Assembly (NCBI GenBank): GCA_029204225.1
Contig: CM055101.1
Location: 40,091,961 to 40,155,960, forward strand
DNA: 64,000 nt
Direction: 5' to 3'
Origin: Diphasiastrum complanatum
Lineage: Eukaryota > Streptophyta > Lycopodiopsida > Lycopodiales > Lycopodiaceae
Numbering within the stretch: position 1 is the stretch's first letter; every line of letters starts with the position of its first letter. The notes under the pieces are model-generated. The model did no database searches. It saw nothing but the letters and a program-made list of their open reading frames with translations, and was not told the DNA's origin. A program made the translations under genes and the position numbers. Positions 45,301-59,649 of this stretch are shown piece after piece.

Positions 45301-48300
45301 AAGACCGCCAGGTTTAGAATGAGAATATTTATTGCGAGCATAGAACTGGCATGAACGATTAAGCTTGAGAGGATCGGGTTTCAATTGTGGCAAGAAAAAT
45401 GGTTTGATGCGTCCAAAGGATTTTTGAATACCATAATGACCACCAACATGTGAAAGACGTGCATCAGATAAAATGTGAGAACGTTTATCAAGAATACCAG
45501 GGATGCAAAGAGTACCATAATGATACAGGTGATGATCAACAATAGTATGGGCCTGATAAGGCATGCTGGAAGGAGGCTAAGCTGTAGGATAATGAGTTTA
45601 AAATCTGGACATGTAGAATAAGCATCAGCAAGATGATCAAACCCATCAAAATGAATACTAGTAAGGCCGTGGATAGATGTTGGTAAGCGTGAAAGGGCAT
45701 TAGCACCAGCATTACTTTTACTAGACCGATAATGAAGGTCATAATGAAAAGCCTATAAGAACTGTATCCAACGACATTGTTGATCATTAAAAGTCGTTTG
45801 AGAATGCAAATATTGCAAAGACTGATGGTCAATATAAGATCAAATGTATGAGATGATCTGAGCATGGAATTCACTGGTCCATATCCTAAAATTTTAACCG
45901 CAATAGTTTTCTTTACAAAAATTATTTTATGCACCTTATTAAAATTATGTCCTCCAAGAAAATGAGACAGTTCCTTGATTGCCATAACCATAGTTTCACC
46001 ATGTTGATAAAACTTCAAATTACACCATTTCTTAAGAGCATACACAATGGCGAGCAATTCTTTCTTATGTGTAGAACAATGTGTCTCATAAGACCACAAA
46101 GGACATAACATTATGAGAAGTCGCAAGGCCAGTAGAAATTCCAATGGGTAAAACTCAAAACTCATATAAATCAAAAGAGGTACGAAAAGCAGTCTTATGT
46201 TCATCCCCAGGATGAATATGAATATGATGGTAATTGGAACAAAGTTCAATTTTAGAAAAGGCAGAGGTCGTACGCAACTGGTCAAAAGATACGAATGGTA
46301 AGGCGATTAAGAGCACGATAATCTATACAAAGACGTTAACCATCTTTTTTTTCAACCAGGAGAACAGATTTTGACTAGGAGTAATGAGGCCTTGATGTAA
46401 TAAGTCAGTAATCTGGGTGCAGCTCTCAGCTTGTTGTTGTCTAGTCATGCGATAAGGAGCTCGTGAAGTAGGAGTAGAACCAGGGAGTAAATCAATACGA
46501 TGATTGTATCTTGAACTGGAGGTAGGGACGAAGGCTCACAAAAAAACGTGATGATATTTCGTAATAAAGCCTCGACTGGTAAGGGCATAGCAGAAGCTAT
46601 GCAAGACTAGAAGGCAGAGCATGCACATGTAGTAAAACCACCCCATGAGCTTCGGGTAAGGAACACATAAACCGTCTAGAGGAAATAAGGGAAGAATCAA
46701 TTGCAAAATTGATACCATGAAAGGTATGAAGAGCACTATCATGAATAAATGAAAGAAGTGGCATGAATATGAGATACAACATGTGTGCCAAGAAAAGAAT
46801 GTGTATTGCCAGTGTCAATAAGAGCAGTAAATACTTTGTCGATATTCTGAAGATGACGTGGACTGTGCTTGCCAGCCCAAGTGGCATAGGCAAGGTGAGC
46901 GAGACATTTGGCAGGATCAAGAAAATAAGGAAGAATGGGAGCTTCATTGAGATAAATCTAACACTCGGAATCCTCAGCATCATGAATTGAATGAAAATGA
47001 ACAATAGCTAGCTAAGAAGATGGTTATGTGGAATTTTTTGGAAAAGTGGTATGGCCTTTTACACTTGAAACATAGCTTTTTGGTTCAAATTTCATGCATC
47101 TCTTCATTAGACCAATGATGAAAAACAACAGGACGAGGTGAAGGGGAAGAAAGAGGAGCATATTGGTTAATAGTAGAAGAGCCTGTAATAGGAAATGAAT
47201 TGGTGGTGTGGGAGATAAACTTGGGCGTGGTGGCAACTGATCAGAATACTTATGCTGAAGAGTACTAGCAATTGACATAGCTTGAGATAAGGATATAGGA
47301 TGAAAAGAAGCAACATCATAACGAAGGCTTCTTTAAGGCCAGCAATATATCTAGAAACAATCTCATCACAAGTAATCCAGAAAAAAGATAAGAAAATTCA
47401 ACAAAATGTTCACCATAATCGAGTACAGTACCCGTTTATTGAAGCATATGAAAAAGATCTTGTTGAGTGGTACACCAAGTAGGATCAATCATGACTTAAC
47501 AAAGGGCAGTGGTAAATGTAGTCTAGGCAGCATCAGTGAAAAAGTCAAAAGTCTGCATCCGAAACCATGTATAAGCCCTTAACCACTGAGATGTATGGCT
47601 ACAAGTTGAACTTGCCGAGTAGGAGTGCATGGTGTCAAAGAAAAGTAGGTCTCCATTTTATGGACCAATTAGCAAGCTCATTGCCATCCGAAGAACCACT
47701 ATAAATGGTTAGTTGAACTTTATCACAAAAATCTTGCAATACACTGTTAGGAGCTGGAGGGATAGGAATGGGTGGAACAGGAATGGGTGGATCCAAGAGA
47801 GCAGCTTGGGAAGCATGTGAAGGAGAACGAGGTGAAGGTGGGCGAGCATCAAGAGCTTGTGCAGTGGCAATGCTGATCTGAGAAGTGATATCAGCGACAA
47901 TGCATTGGATATTATCAAGCTGAAAAACATGATCATCCAAGCCCTTAGTACTAGAGGAGGCCTGTGTGGTCGGCATGATAGTAAAGTGATAAAAAAACAA
48001 ACGAGTAGGAAACAATAAGTTCCTCATAAAAAATCAAGAAATAGACATTGTAAAAACTAGGACTAATGCAAACATACCTAAAAATAAAAAAGTGCTAGAA
48101 AATATAAGTGGCATTGGAAATAGTGAAGTAAATGTTGGCAAATAAAAAAGTAAAATAAAATATCAAGAAATGGGCATTGAAAACACATGGGTATGCTGCC
48201 CCAAAAAATTAGCAAGGAGGATTATGCAATGACTAGAACTTAGATAAAAAAACCAGCAAACAATTGCTAATGAAACGGGTGTCAAAATCACCTCCAATCA

Positions 48301-51300
48301 AGGCGCTAGGAAGAACGTTAGGTACTCCCCTGAAAAACCAGTAAGTGAAGTCAAAAATAATCTCAAAAATAGGACAATGGAGCTTTCAAAAATTGGCTTT
48401 TAAAAGCCAACAAACAAATGCTGATGAAAAAGTGCTGAAGCCTCCTCCAAATAGGGTGCTAGAAAGTGCGTGGTACTGCTCAAGAAAATCTGCAAAAACA
48501 ACTGCCAGAAAGATAGCGGTCGCTAAGTTAGCCGACGCAAATGATCCGCCAAAAAACAAAAATTGGAAATCTGCCAAGTGTGGAGCAAAAAATAAGAACT
48601 AGCACTCCTATCAAGGAAGGAAAGTGCTATGATACCAAGTTAAGAATTTATCTACAAATTAAGCATGAAAGATAGCAAGTAGCATTCATAAAAGCCGCAA
48701 AATAATCCTTCACAAGCATTCTCCATCAAAGAAGATTAATGAAATCAATGACTGCCGATAGCTCAAGCAAATTTCTAAGAAAGATCTCCAATACAAAGAT
48801 GGAACTCCCCTACAAAGAGCTCAAGAGTCCAAAGTAATGACTGAATAATGAATAGCCTTACTGGTTATTTATACTAAGTACAAGCTACCGCCCTTCAATT
48901 TAACTTGAAGGGCCCAATTTAGGAACATGTATTTTAAAGGGGTCTAAAAACAATAAAGCACTTCGGGACCCCATAAGTTGCGGGTCTACTTAGTGTCATA
49001 TATCCTGTATGGATACAACATGAATGGGCTTAGAGTAGTAAGTAGAAACATAGAGGAAGAACTATATGCTTATTGGAAACGACCTACCATAGATGTTGTA
49101 TAAAGCAAAGCAAGACTAGGAAGAGTGCTAGTAAAAACTGTAAGTCAAGTGGTATAGATGTTGAACTGATTTGATAGAAGCCAATAATAGCTTGTAGTGA
49201 AGTTGCTATGATAACCTATTGCTTGTAGATAAAGTGTACTGCAAGCAGAATCAATGCTTGTATTAAAGCTATTGTAGATGTATTTAAAATTGTAATATCA
49301 AGTTGGACACACAAAAATCAATAGCATCAACTTGAGCTCTAATTATCTTTTTTATATGGCAAAGAAAAGAGGTTGGAAGGGTTGTTAGGTGGGAAACAAT
49401 TTTCTAATTGCACTACAATGGCCCTTACAAGACTTTTTTGCAAGAGTTAGGGATTTTTGATGGAACACGTGTAGCTTTTTGGGCTAGAGGTTTCCCAAGT
49501 TATCATACTTTATCAACTATTAGCATTTGGGACCTTATGTTAGAATTCAGGTCCGCACTATTTGATTCAATTCAATTGACCCTATACCTTATCGGTTGGG
49601 CCCAAGGGACTCGTCATTTAGTTCCTTAACGTGTATTGACATTTTGGCCTTCTTGGGTGACTTGAAGCCCTTATAGAGACTTAACTTTAATTCTCTGCTA
49701 GTATAAATAGGGCTAGTGGATCTTCATAGGACAGGCAATGAATTGGACAGTAGAACTTAGGCTAGCTTAGAAAACTCATGTTCTTATTTCAAATTTTGTC
49801 ACTTCCAGTTTTATGTGCCACAACTAGTTGTTTCAGCATGTGTTTGAGCAATAGAGTACATTTGTTGCAGTCCATTCTCAATTTTTGTAACAGTCAATAT
49901 TTGCTCTTTTAGCTGTAACAAAGAGACCACACAATATGATTACAAATGTATGCCATTGTGACCAAATTGTCTAGTGATTCTTGTGTTGTAGCCGATCATC
50001 ATTCTTTGTGCTGTACCATACAAGCATCTTGTGAGCTTTGACTTTATTTGATATTGGCAAAACAAGAAAACTAGTAATGCAAAATGCCATATTTGCCTGA
50101 ACTTAATGTTGCTTACAATCTAATCAACTTAATAAAGCTGAGTTCTAATCAAATGTTATCACAAATTTTTTTAATAGCACGAGAAAGCAATTATCGCAAT
50201 AACAGGAGCAACAGGCTTCATTGGGACACGGCTCGTGCAAACTTTGGTAGCAGGTAGGCATGTAAGAAGTTTTACTACTTAAACCTTGAGACATGCTCTT
50301 CTTTAGCTAGCTGTGGTTTTGCTAAATTCATTGGCTACAATTTCTCAAAACCTTTCATTTTGAAATCATGTTTCCCCTTGGTAAAAGTGATACTACGATT
50401 GATGCCTTTGATGCACTTCGTAATGCTTGTCAGCAATGTCAAGATTTCTATCACCATATAATAAATCTGCTAGTATGGCCTTTGTTCTTGAATCCTCACC
50501 AAGTTTATTCCCTAATTGGCATGCACCTCGATTATGGTACTCTTTGCGTTCTCAATACCATTGTTATCCATTATAGCTTCTATGGGTTGCCATTCCTTAC
50601 CAATAGGTGACCATTTTAGTTTCTAGGCATTTGGTACCATCTTTCTTACTAACAAGGAGAACAGGGGCACCAAAAGGGCTGTGACTAGGAACAATGAGAC
50701 CCTCATCTAACAAAGCAGTAATATGGAGCTCAAGCTCATCACGCTCAGATCGAGACATACAATAAGGGGGACGAGAAGGAGGAGCAAAACCAGGACGCAA
50801 GTCAATATGATGGTTCACGTCACGTAATGGTGGTAGCGTCGTAGGTTCTGAAAAGACAAAAGCATACTGATGTAATAAGTCAGAGATCACCTGAGGAACA
50901 GCTGCTGGAATAGAAACTGGAGGAACTGCTACTGCACGCTGAACACATAATAAGGCTGCACAATGAGCCTTCGGTAGGCTGTGAATAAACTGCTTCCCAG
51001 TGATCAACTGGAAGTCTCCCTGAGAATCAATGCCAACAAGTGACTGTGTAACTGCACCATGTACAAATGCCAATGTCTGCTGTGTCAAGTCCAGTGTAAT
51101 GGCTCCAACAGATGCAAACCAATTAGTACCAAGGATAAGATCATAAAGCTCCATAGGAATAATCTAAAGATCTGCCTGTCCAGAAAAATCTCCAATACGG
51201 TATGGTAAACTGTGAAACATCTGAGAACTAGGAAAAGAGTGTGAACTGGCAACCTCAACTGTGAGAGGCTGTGAAGTAGGAACAGGTGAAGCACAGATCC

Positions 51301-54300
51301 GACTGGTGATATAACTGTTGATAAAAGAATGAGTGCTGCCGGTATCAACTAAAGCAATGTACTCACGACCTGTAATGCGTACACGTAACCGAATGGAGCG
51401 AGGACTAGGACTTGTCCAAGTAGCAAAGGCAAGCTGAGCATGGCAAGTAGCAGGAAATGAATCAGTGGAAGGCTCAGGGGATAGGTTAGGCTCATCAAAA
51501 ATATGAATGTAGATATCTGAATTATCTGGAGTAGTGTCCTCATGGTAAAAAATAGCAGTAGTAGTAGGGAGAGGCTGACGGCAATCACGGGCAAAATGGT
51601 CAGGACTCTTACAACAAAAGCAAAGACGCTTCTGCTGAAGGTCAGCGAACTCTACAGACGTGTAATGTCGGACAAAAGCAAGTCAAGGGGTCAGAGGACG
51701 AGGAGACTTTGGGACAATGGAAGGAGCTGGAACAGAAGGGGCATGTGTAGGGGTGGACATAGCGGGAAAAGATAAAGCAGGAGGACGGGGTCGGGAGAAG
51801 CGAGAAGGAAGGGTGTCAGAGTACTTGTGCTGTAAAGTACTGGCAAGAGACATCGCCTCAACAAGTGTGGGAGGACGGAAGGAAGAAACATCATAATGTA
51901 AGGCACCACGAAGCCCGACAATGTAACGAGAAATAAGCTCAGTGGGCTGTAGATCTGCGAAAAGATAAGAAAGCTCCATAAACTGATCTGTATAAGAAGC
52001 AAGGTCACTGGTCTGAGTGAGACTACAGAATGTATCACGTTGGCGGTCAAGCCACTGAGGATCAATCATAGCATAACGGAGGTCACGGCGAAAGTTATGC
52101 CATATATGGAGCCCTTCCCGATCAGGATCAGCTCGATAAACTTGCCACCACGTGGCGGCGCATCCATCTAAGTGTAAACGGCCAACTGGATCTTCTGAGG
52201 ATTAGTCTTAGGGTAGATCTGAAAATATGTGCCGAGCTTAGCAAACCAATTCTCTAATAAGTTCCCGTCAGAGGAACTGGAATAGGTAGCAAGCTGTACC
52301 CTATCACGAAAGTCTCGAGCAAAGTGTGGCTCAGGAACTGGGGGACGTGGAAAGAAACCAGGAGGTGGGTTAGGTGGAATGAACGGTCCACCACCAGGCT
52401 GACTAGCAGAAGATGGAAATCCAAATGGAGGGGGAGTCCCAAATGAAGGAAAAACAGGAGCTTTACCAGGACCATGAGGCTATAAAGAATCAATCTGCGA
52501 CTGCATAGTAGCAAAGCTAGTCATAACTGTATCGAAGCAAAGAACGAGGCGACGAAACTGATCGGATAAGTTCTCCTGAGCAGTCTCACTCGGGGTAGGT
52601 GAATGTGCCATAATGATAGTGGAAGGAATAGACGAAAACTTGAGGGAGCGGACTTTTGTCGTCACCCCAAATTAGTCTATTAAAACCACTATTATCACAA
52701 CTAACAAAGGACAGTAAGCAGCAAATGAAACGACTGGAAAGAGAAAAAAAAAGAAGTGAAAATGAAGGCTGTAAAAATGCGCTGGACAGCCAGGAGTCGA
52801 ATGACAAGTTGAGATGGCAAACGGAAACGGAATTGAAGAATTTTTGGATAGGGATGGGCGCTGGACAGCCTTTGAAATAGTTGTGGAAGATGGCTGCAAA
52901 CTGGTAAAAGTTCGGAAGGCTCCTAGGAATAGCGATGGATAGGAAATAGAATAAGGCAGGGGCAGCAAGGAGATCAAAGCAGAGGCAGGGGCAGCAATGG
53001 ACAGCAAGGAGAGAAAGGAAGGAACAACGCTGGGCAGCAAGGAAGAGAAGAAGCAGAGCAGGGGAAGCGCTGGGCAGCAAGGAGGACAAGGGGCAGCGAT
53101 GGAGCAGGGCTGACAGGGCAGCGATGGAGCTGTAGGGGTAGTGATGGAGGAGCAGGGCAAGGCAGCGATGGAGTAGGGCAATAGGGCAGCTATGGAGGTG
53201 AGGGAAAAAAAAAAAAAATTCCCAAGATTATGCTCAGGAAAGTGCTTTGATACCAAGTTACAAATAGAGCCACAGCTGATCTAGAGCTAAGCTAAGAAAG
53301 CATCACATAAGCAAGACTTAAGCTATGAAAGTAGCACATAAGCAAGACTTAGCCCCAGAAAGCAGGAAAGAGAGAGAATAAGGAGACTAAAGAGAGAGAT
53401 CAATATCACAGCTGAATAACAAATGACACAGATTCCCTCCTTATAGCCTAGAGGAAGCCCTAAAAGGAAGCTTCCGGTGGCTAGGGCCCAACGGGGAGGG
53501 ATAATAGTGCGCCCTCCAAGAAGGCCCCCACTCTCCAGTAATATGTCCAAATGGCCCAATAATAAATAATAAGGGCAAATGCCAACCATATAGTCTAAGC
53601 GTCAATCATGAATAAAAAAGGGCCCAAGGCCTGCTTATGCATAAATTAAAGTAAATATAAATGGACGCGGCGAATGTAATGAGTCGAGTCCATAACTCGT
53701 ACGTAAGTGTTAAGCAAACGCAATGGGGAAATATTTGCGATTGTTGGAGTTTGCTTATAATGATAAAAAGAATGCTTCTACTAAGATAAGTCCTTTCGAG
53801 TTGAACTATGATTTTAGGCCAGCTAGTCCAATTACTGCAGGAATGCCTCATAAAGTGCCTAGTGCTGTAAACTTTCTAACTCACATGGTATAGATGCTTG
53901 AGTTAGCCAAGAAAAATGTGAAACAGGCGATGGATCGCGCAACGACATTTGCTAATTGGGATCGCACACCTAGAGAGTTCGAGGAAGGAGATATGGTGTT
54001 TCTCCTGATTCCAAAGGACTCACCTTCTCTCAAGACAAGGAAGTGCTATATGTTATATTTGCGTTATTGTGGACCTTGGAAAATAGTTAAAAAGCTTAAT
54101 GCTATTGCTTATAAACTAGCGTTACCTCAGGATTGTAAAGTTCATTCTGGTTTTCATATTTCATGCTTGAAGAGGGTTTTACATGAGGGTGATAACTTGC
54201 TAAATGATGGACTTGTTTTGTTTCAACAGCATGGAGAGGTGATGCACGAACCTGACAGAATATATTCCTAACTCAGTGTGAACACGTCGGACTTGTAAAT

Positions 54301-57300
54301 TGTAAACTGTAAATTTTGAAATGGTTCACACCTGCCTGTGGTGTTTTGTAAGAAAATGTAAATAGCAGGTTTTTGTTAACTTGTTGACTTGCTTGTATTT
54401 GGTATAGGGTGCTGGGGCTATTGGACTGACCTCCTAAAAAGTAGCATAGTTGACCGGTCAACGGGATACGTGTCATATGCTCATTGGGACACTTGGTCCA
54501 GTGCATGAGTGACACGGGTCGGACGGTCCTGCTCGCTTGCCAATTTGTTAGGGTACTGCCAAGTGGCAAGTGTTGGTTGTGCATGGGGCTCGCCATGTGT
54601 CGACATTGGGAAAGGGTTAGGGTAAGTGGGTGCTTGAGGATTATTGATAAGTCAGCCTAGAGAGAGGCATTCCTCATCATAGTCTATGCAGCAAGTGGCG
54701 GGGAGGAGACTGAGCAGCAGTGCTCTTATGTGTTTATGCTTGTAACTCGATATGTACTTTCAGGAGAAATCAATAAAGTGGATATTTGGTGCCTACTTTG
54801 GTGTGCTTCAGGTTTGATTCAGGTAGCTTTGTGAGAACTAAGGACAAGGAATTCTTCTCCTTTTCAGCCCATTATGAGTTGTCTTCTGGCTCTGTGTGAC
54901 GCCTTATTATTTGAGCTTCTATCCCCTTGTTAGTGTTGGAGGCTAGTGGGCTGGATTGTAAGTGTTCCAAAATTGAGTACATGTCTGGGTTTTTCTTTCG
55001 TGATGCTGGATTTTCAAAGAAAAATGATTTAGGGTATTTCACATGTGTTCTTTCTTGGTGGTTAGGAATTTGAAACTGTCCTCCATCCTTTCCTTGCGGC
55101 TTGGTATCCTTTTCATCCAATCTCTGAAGGCGATAATTTTCTGCTACATATCCTTGATTTCTTTTCTCCTTCATTTTGTTGGGTCTTAGGTGTTTTCACC
55201 TTAGTAGGTGGCATCATTTTACTTCAATGCATCCTACTTGTTATGGTTTGTTCAAGCTAGCAAATAATGACATCTACGATCCTGAAATTAGTACAACTGA
55301 ATATGGTCAGGACAATGACAATGCTTAAGTATGAGAGAATTAGAATTAGAATTATATTAATGTCTATCAAGTGCCCGAGGGCACATAAGACGAGGAAAAA
55401 GTACATTAAAAAAAAAGGAGCATTGTCCACGTAGGACTTATTCCTATAAGCTAAACCAGAACAAGAAAACAGAGAGAAAAACAAAGTTTAACCTCCAGCT
55501 CTGTCGAGGGTACAATATCACTGGCTTAACCACCAGCTACACAGAGGGAAAAGAAAATTGATATAAGTTAACTAACTAGCTAAGTGGATATAAAAAACTG
55601 CGTGATATTGTGGGAAGCAGGCATTGGCCTCTGGTGAAGAGCCCTGGGCCTGGAGCGACGAAGTGGGCGTTGGAGCTTCGGCCGTTGTATTGGAATGTCT
55701 ATCTCACTGTCAGAAGCCTCATCTCTATCCCTCTTCTGGAAAAAGTGCGTAATGTGAGGCTGGCTACATCAGAAGCATCCAATAAAAGAGAAGATCTCAG
55801 AATAAACATCTCTCGTAATAACAAACCAACACATCTCGCATCTGAGTAGGCAAGGAAAGAACCAAGTGTAAGTGGAGTATCTCTGTATAAGCAATCTGCC
55901 TTTGATCTCATAGTAGGCCGGACATGGGAGAAAACCCCACATACTCAAAAGGTCAGAAACACATTAAAACCACGAGGACTTAGCCTGCTGACTAGCCAGG
56001 GTGTGAGAGGATGTGAACGCTGCAGCTACGTATCTGGATGAATCAAGCTCTGAGACTCTATGAATGAATGTGATAATCCAAAAAATAGCCTCAACAATCT
56101 AAGAAGATGTTACGAGCTCGTGACCAGTGCCGAACCCTAGAGAACACAGATAGGTTAGATACCACAGTTAGGGTCGTGTCCAGCGTACATGACCAACAAG
56201 GCAAGACAGTGTGAGTAGTGTGCCCCAGCACAGTCCATAGCCATGGCGGGCCTAACACAGCCTAGGGACCCTGTCAGCAGGATAGGGCTCCCAGTTGGGT
56301 CCTGACGTGCAGTCGGCCACGTCAGTGACACGTGGCCGACACTTGGCAGTTGCATGCTACCAGTCCTCACACTGGGCTAGGAGGGGCTTACTCTATATCA
56401 GGGAGTAGGCAAGGTTGGGTGGATCAGGGAGTGTTTGCCCTACTGTGGTGTTAGGATCTATTTAACTGGTATCAGACCCATCTCCATCCTAGGGAGTTCA
56501 GAAGCAGCAGTAGAGAAAGCTATCAGAAGATAGGAAATATTTCTCAGATTCTCAGAAAAGAATAGAGGAGGAAAATTGCTGTAGGACCAGCTTTAAAATC
56601 CTTCAATTTGCTAGAATTTTTAGTAGTTTGGAGGAGAATTGTCTGGTACAGCTTCAGCGCTGTTAGATCAGCTTTCCTCTCTGATTTTGTGGACGTCTTT
56701 CTCGGATTTCAAAGTGGAATTAGTGTAGTAAGCAGCGAGCAGATCCATCGCTGTGAAATCAGCGACCTTCTTCTGATTTTCCAGGGAAATCTTTGTGAGT
56801 CTGAGCGGATTTCAAGGCAAAAAGTAGTAGCAGGGCCAGCGCTGGACAGGGAAGAGAAAGGAGTCAAAACTCATTTCTGTTTTGCAAGATTTTTAGAGGT
56901 TTGGGCATCAAATTTTCTTGCCACAGATCAGCGAGCAGGGTGCCATTGAAAATCCAGAATTTGGAATAGTTTTTTGGCTTCAAACTTGTTTTTTTTTGGA
57001 CCAACTCAGATGCTGTCAGATCAGCGAGGTTGTTTGTAGACGGGCTATTTAAATTGTACGGTCTACCTTCCGGCATAGTCAGCGACCGGGACAGTAAGTT
57101 TACTGGAAATTTTTGGAGGGCAGTATTCCATCATCTCCATACTAAACTTAATATGAGTACCACCGACCATCCTCAGACGGACGGTCAAACAGTGAGGGTA
57201 AATCAGGTGCTGGAGGATATGCTCCGTGCATACGTCAACAAGAAGCAGACTAATTGGGAGGAGTATCTCTCGATATTAGAGTTTGCTTACAACAGTACCA

Positions 57301-59587
57301 AACATTCAGCTACGGGATACAGCCCATTTATGCTGATGTACGGTTTTCAGCCACGCTCACCCACAGCTGTAGGGGTTAAACAAGAAAAAGTTGAAGCAGC
57401 TAGAAACTTTTTATAGGACCTAAACCAGATGATAGAACATGCTAAGCATAGCATCAGGCAGTCCCAGGATCGAGCCAGGCATTATGCAGATCCACACAGA
57501 CGGGATGTGCAGTTCTCCACTGGTGAGAAAGTCTACTTGAGAGTCCCAGTCGACTCTAAAACCCTCAAATCAGGAGTGTGTGCTAAGTTGTCTCCAAGGT
57601 ATTGTGGTCCCTTTACCATTAGTAGGAGACTAGGCGAGGTCACCTATGAACTAGAACTCTCACACAGCAGTAAGGTTTTTCCAGTCTTTCATGTAAGTTA
57701 GTTACGAAAAGCCTTAACCAGATCAGACAATCTGGTAGGGGACAGTGTTCTAGTTCTCCCATTAGATCCTCAGCAACCTCCACATGAACCAGAGGAGATT
57801 CTTGATAGTAGAGGGACGCAGACTCGTCATACTCTATACCGAGAATATCTGGTTAAGTGGAATGATCAGCCTGTTGAGAATGCCACTTGGGAAAGAGGCA
57901 GCGTCTTTCGCAAGATTTTTCCAGACTTTGTCTTAGAGGACCAAGACGGTTCTTAAGGGGGAGGGAGTGTTACGAGCTCGTGACCAGTGTCGAACCCTAG
58001 AGAACACAGATAGGTCAGATACCACAGTCAGGGTCGTGTCCAGCGTACATGACCAACCGGGCAAGACAGTGTGAGTAGTGTGCCCCAGCACGGTCCATAG
58101 CCATGGCGGGCCTAGCCTAACACAGCCTAGGGACCCTGTCAGCAGGATAGGGCTCCCAGTTGGGTCCCGACGTGCAGTCGGCCACGTCAGTGACACGTGG
58201 CCGACACTTGGCAGTTGCATGCTACCAGTCCTCACACTGGGCTAGGAGGGGCTTACTCTATATCAGGGAGTAGGCAAGGTTGGGTGGATCAGGGAGTGTT
58301 TTCCCTACTGTGGTGTTAGGATCTATTACAGAAGAGGATATTGTCCAGGATTATATGGTACGAAGACCATTTATAGATTCAACTGACATCTCTTCAGTGC
58401 TCTAACTCTCTCACTAACTCTGAACAATATTAGATATCTCATTAATAGCAATAGGTTTAATATCTACAAAACGAATGATATCGTCTCTGTAGATCAACCT
58501 CTTTCCATTCGTTATTGCCTCCTGTTTTGCTTTTTTCCGTTCTTGAACCTGAATGTAAGTAAGGTCTTCATCCAGGTATATCGTGGTACCCCGCAGTGTA
58601 GATCTCTTCCTTAGCACTTCATGACGACTAGTTGCAGATGCAAAACGTATGATAAGAGTACCTGAATCTTTCTTAGGCCGCCATGCAGTACTCATATCTT
58701 TGTGGTGGTGTTGAAGACTCTCTTCAAGAAACTTTTTAGCTTCACCAATAGCATCATTGGAGTTCGTAATACCTCTGACTCGGACATTAAGAGCCTTTTG
58801 TGCTCGCAAACAGCTCTCGGTGAACGTAGCTGAGATAAATGAAGGCGGAGGTGGTGGAACAGCAATATTAGGACCTTTAAGCACATCTGCCCAAGATCGG
58901 ACAGTGGTATGATGCTGTTCCACTTGACTTCCAAGCTGTTGGATCTTGGCTGAAGTAGTCGAGTGAGAGGAAGCTTTGATTTTGATAGCTGCAACTTAGA
59001 AGTGATTCCTCTTCAGGGGTATTCGGGGGCAAAGGATCGGCTATAATGGATTCACTATTAGCAAGAATTGGATTTGACGGAGAGATAGGGATTGCAACTG
59101 GGATAGAAGGTGAAGGTGAAGGTGGATCTGAAATGGAAGAGGAAGACGAGGTGGATGAAGAAGACGAAGCAGCGTTGGAAGGAAGGGCAAGAGCCCCTTT
59201 ACGGCGAGGCATCTGGAAGTTGGAACGCTGCTGGTCCGTTTAGCAGTCAGAGAAATCTGCTCAGGTGTAGGGCCAGAACTGCAAGTTGTAGAGCATGGAA
59301 GTAGATCCAAGTATCGCTGGTGGGGCAGGATCGATGGAGCAGAAGGCAGTTATTGGCTTCCGTTCAGACTTCCGCTCAGAGAGAGTTGAAGGTCCACTCA
59401 GGTGTAGGGGCAAGTAGTAGAACGTGGAAGTAGATTTAAGGATCGCTGGTGGGGCGGGATCACTGGAGCAGAAGGCAGCTATGGAGCCATCGCTGGAGCA
59501 GCTAGGAAGTGCCATCGCTGGGACGATGTGGAATGGGACAGATCGCTGGAGCCATTCAGACTTCCATTGGCTTCCGCTCAGACTTTC

Positions 59588-59649
<62 letters not shown>

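Larger units (their letters stand above)
43200..49020 (-). mobile_element. Ty3/gypsy element in intron 2 of the GC1-like gene
   Basis: It reads leftward. The 5' LTR is about 48642-49020 (starts TGTTGTATCC), the primer site TGGTATCATAGC lies at 48626-48637 (minus), and the 3' LTR is about 43200-43447 (starts TGTTATATCC after a GGGGGAGTGGGAAG purine tract). Gag begins near 47975 (MPTTQASSSTKGLDDHVFQL; FCDKVQLTIYSGSSDGNELA). Then come a degenerate knuckle (CFKCKRPYHFSKKF), protease ALIDTGNTHSFLGTH (about 46820), a badly decayed RT, RNase H (HKKELLAIVYALKKW, about 46060) and integrase (QSWPIPHQQWIDISVDL, about 45250-45300). The integrase C-terminal part is near 43760-44130. A GC-rich TIR element interrupts it at about 44305-45010. 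Many stops and frameshifts are present. Confidence 0.82.

Noticed and set aside
50368..50610. 80-codon plus-strand ORF just after exon 3
   Set aside because: It follows a good splice donor (GTAGGC), is not in phase with exon 3, and ends at the gypsy boundary; treated as intron.
55610..55849. Possible host exon on the plus strand in intron 3
   Set aside because: No GT/AG borders in phase with the GC1-like exons; the segment lies within the LINE 3' part.
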